Source: Lachnospiraceae bacterium
GTDB lineage: Bacteria; Bacillota; Clostridia; Lachnospirales; Lachnospiraceae
Assembly: GCA_031285465.1 (NCBI GenBank)
Contig: JAITWD010000056.1
Span: forward strand, 1-6,289
Length of the DNA: 6,289 bases
Direction of reading: 5' to 3'
The notes below the pieces were generated by a model that saw only the letters and a program-made list of their open reading frames with translations, did no database searches and was not told the DNA's origin. The position numbers were made by a program, and so were the translations under genes. Positions 4,662-6,289 of the stretch are shown here, in pieces (position 1 is the first letter of the stretch; the number at the start of each line of letters is the position of its first letter).

Positions 4662-6289
4662 AAACAGGAATATTTAAGAGGTGTGGAAGAGGTTTTGAAG
4701 GAACTTAAGGCCAATTCGTCAGGCTTAAGCAAGGAGGAGGCAGCGGTCCGGTTGGAACAAAATGGGCCAAACGAGCTGGAGCATGCGAAAAAGAAAAGCA
4801 TGGTGCGTCGCTTTATGGAGCAGCTCCTTAATCCGATGGTGTTGGTCCTGTTGGCAGCGGCGGCGGTTTCTATAGCGATTGCCTTGTTGGAAGGCGGTAA
4901 TGTTAATGAATACGCCGAGGCAGCGATTATTTTGGCGGTGGTGGTGATAAACAGTGTACTGGGCGTTTTTCAGGAGAGTAAGGCGGAAAAGGCCATCGAA
5001 GCATTGCAGGAAATGAGTGCCGCAACCGCCAAGGTGCGGCGAGGTGGCGTGGTAACACCGGTACCGGCGAGCGAGTTGGTGGTAGGTGATATCGTGTTAA
5101 TGGAAGCTGGTGATGCAGTGCCCGCCGACCTACGTTTGATCCAGAGCGCCAGTCTGAAGATTGAGGAGGCGGCTCTGACCGGTGAATCGGTGCCGGTGGA
5201 TAAGCTGATCAACGCCCTTAAGGGTGATGAGGGTGGCAAGGTACCGTTAGGTGACCGTAAAAATATGGCATACATGGGTTCCGGCGTGGCATACGGCCGG
5301 GGCGAGGGGGTGGTTACGGCGACCGGAATGGATACCGAAATGGGTAAGATCGCCGGTATCATCCAGAGTACCCAGGAAGGTGAGACACCGTTACAAAAAC
5401 GCCTTTCCCAGTTAAGCCGGATATTAAGCATCCTGGTGCTGGGCATCTGTGTGGTTATTTTTGCTGTGCGTCTGTTTACCACCGGTGAATTTAATGCCGA
5501 GGGGATTTTGGGCAGCTTTATGTTAGCCGTATCACTGGCGGTAGCGGCCATTCCGGAGGGTCTGGCGGCAGTGGTGACCATCGTTTTGTCCATCGGGGTG
5601 ACCAATATGGCGAAGCGCAAGGCGATCATCCGTAAGTTGACGGCGGTGGAGACACTTGGCTGTGCGCAGGTTATCTGTTCAGATAAGACCGGTACTTTGA
5701 CCCAAAATAAGATGACGGTGGTGGAAAGCTATGGTGAGACCGCCCGTCTGGCACAGGCGATGGCCCTTTGCTGTGATTCCCAGTTGGCACCGGACGGCAC
5801 CATCGTGGGTGATCCGACCGAGAACGCCTTGATCGTGTTTGCGCTCAAAGAAGGCTATGATAAGAACCAGATAAATGCCCGTTATCCGCGGGTGGGTGAG
5901 GCACCGTTTGACAGTGTGCGGAAGATGATGTCTACTATCCATCAAACCGATGCCGGTTTGATCCAATATACCAAAGGGGCCCCCGATGAGGTGTTGCGGG
6001 TGTGTACCCATGCGCTGGTAGATGGTGTGGTAGTGCCACTGGATGAGGCGGTACGACAGAATATTATCACGAAAAATAAAGAATTTGCCGACCGGGCCCT
6101 TCGGGTGCTGGCAGGAGCCCAGCGGGAGTGGACGGCGGTGCCGGAGGATCGCAGTCCGGACAATTTGGAAAAGGACTTAACCTTTATCGGTCTGGAAGCC
6201 ATGATCGACCCGGTGCGGCCGGAGGTCAAGGTAGCGGTGGAAGAGTGTAAGAGCTCCGGGATCAAGGTGGTGATGATCACCGGCGACCA
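4659..6289 (+). CDS. P-type Ca2+-transporting ATPase (P2-type), 3' end cut by window
   Basis: The reading frame is open from the start to the window edge (543 codons plus two bases of the next); the stop lies outside. P2-type ATPases of the SERCA/PMCA class couple ATP hydrolysis to Ca2+ export across the cytoplasmic membrane. In order: cation ATPase N-terminal region (1-50, GVEEVLKEL, GPNEL), M1-M2 at about 57-105, actuator domain with T174-G-E-S, M3-M4 at about 255-312 with the ion-binding motif P299-E300-G-L, phosphorylation motif D342-KTGTLT, N-domain motifs D385-PTE, F417-DSVRKMMS and K439-GAPDEVL, then D517-PVRPEV and T541-GD of the hinge. M5-M10, with the remaining ion-site residues, are missing. 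PEGL with the adjoining IIRKLTAVETLG supports calcium rather than heavy metals. The classical PEGLP is PEGLA here. Family members usually have about 850-900 residues, so roughly 60 percent is shown. Start 4647 (adds MVIR) is an alternative. Confidence 0.93.
   Translation, partial: MKQEYLRGVEEVLKELKANSSGLSKEEAAVRLEQNGPNELEHAKKKSMVRRFMEQLLNPMVLVLLAAAAVSIAIALLEGGNVNEYAEAAIILAVVVINSVLGVFQESKAEKAIEALQEMSAATAKVRRGGVVTPVPASELVVGDIVLMEAGDAVPADLRLIQSASLKIEEAALTGESVPVDKLINALKGDEGGKVPLGDRKNMAYMGSGVAYGRGEGVVTATGMDTEMGKIAGIIQSTQEGETPLQKRLSQLSRILSILVLGICVVIFAVRLFTTGEFNAEGILGSFMLAVSLAVAAIPEGLAAVVTIVLSIGVTNMAKRKAIIRKLTAVETLGCAQVICSDKTGTLTQNKMTVVESYGETARLAQAMALCCDSQLAPDGTIVGDPTENALIVFALKEGYDKNQINARYPRVGEAPFDSVRKMMSTIHQTDAGLIQYTKGAPDEVLRVCTHALVDGVVVPLDEAVRQNIITKNKEFADRALRVLAGAQREWTAVPEDRSPDNLEKDLTFIGLEAMIDPVRPEVKVAVEECKSSGIKVVMITGD

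Noticed and set aside
4970..5629. 219-codon minus-strand open frame inside the ATPase region
   Set aside because: It lies wholly opposite the well-supported P-type ATPase. Its translation is Ser/Thr/Pro/Ala-rich low-complexity sequence with no recognisable motif, typical of an antisense shadow of GC-rich third codon positions.
5679..6280. Two overlapping minus-strand frames of 110 and 112 codons
   Set aside because: They overlap each other and are antisense to the ATPase N and P domains, whose motifs are intact; no ribosome binding site or family resemblance.

Overview
The window looks like chromosomal DNA of a low-to-mid-GC Firmicute, most likely a member of the Clostridia. Reasons: a SpoVB-type MOP flippase, a CheX-family protein with a free CheY-like receiver of clostridial type, a stand-alone Amidase_6 protein, a PMCA/SERCA-like bacterial calcium ATPase, strong AGGAGG ribosome binding sites and sigma-A-like promoters. 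Nothing points to a phage, an insertion sequence, a CRISPR array, a tRNA or an rRNA. The species cannot be named from the sequence.

Layout. Positions 12-1448 (minus) hold a SpoVB-like polysaccharide/lipid-linked oligosaccharide flippase. A 219-base divergent spacer (1449-1667) carries an extended -10 promoter reading right, a weaker candidate promoter reading left, and an AACCGGT-N6-ACCGGTT dyad. Positions 1668-2561 and 2618-2974 (plus) form a two-gene unit: a CheX-type CheY-P phosphatase with an unusual N-terminal repeat domain, then a stand-alone CheY-like receiver, closed by a perfect 13-bp hairpin at 3011-3043. Three 20-bp tandem repeats (3059-3118) run up to the start of a TM1586-type nitroreductase (3122-3793). 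A short convergent spacer full of CCGGT inverted repeats separates it from an Amidase_6 protein on the minus strand (3864-4334). A 324-base divergent spacer (4335-4658) with hairpins and promoter candidates leads to a P-type Ca2+-ATPase (from 4659) that runs off the right edge without its stop codon.

How the genes relate. Only cheX-cheY are clearly a functional unit: the first would dephosphorylate the second. No receptor, kinase, methylase or flagellar gene is present, so the source of phosphate and the output lie elsewhere. The flippase, nitroreductase, amidase and calcium pump look like independently transcribed genes.

The most interesting observation is the N-terminal part of the CheX protein. 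It resolves into four 24-residue motifs separated by exactly 5 residues (29-residue period). Their spacing and key residues match the MshEN class of cyclic-di-GMP-binding motifs, which suggests a nucleotide-sensing domain fused to a CheY-P phosphatase. That is an inference from motif spacing, not a demonstrated function. A second oddity is a near-identical 23-base start region (two in-frame ATGs 12 bases apart behind GGARAGG) on the divergent amidase and ATPase genes.
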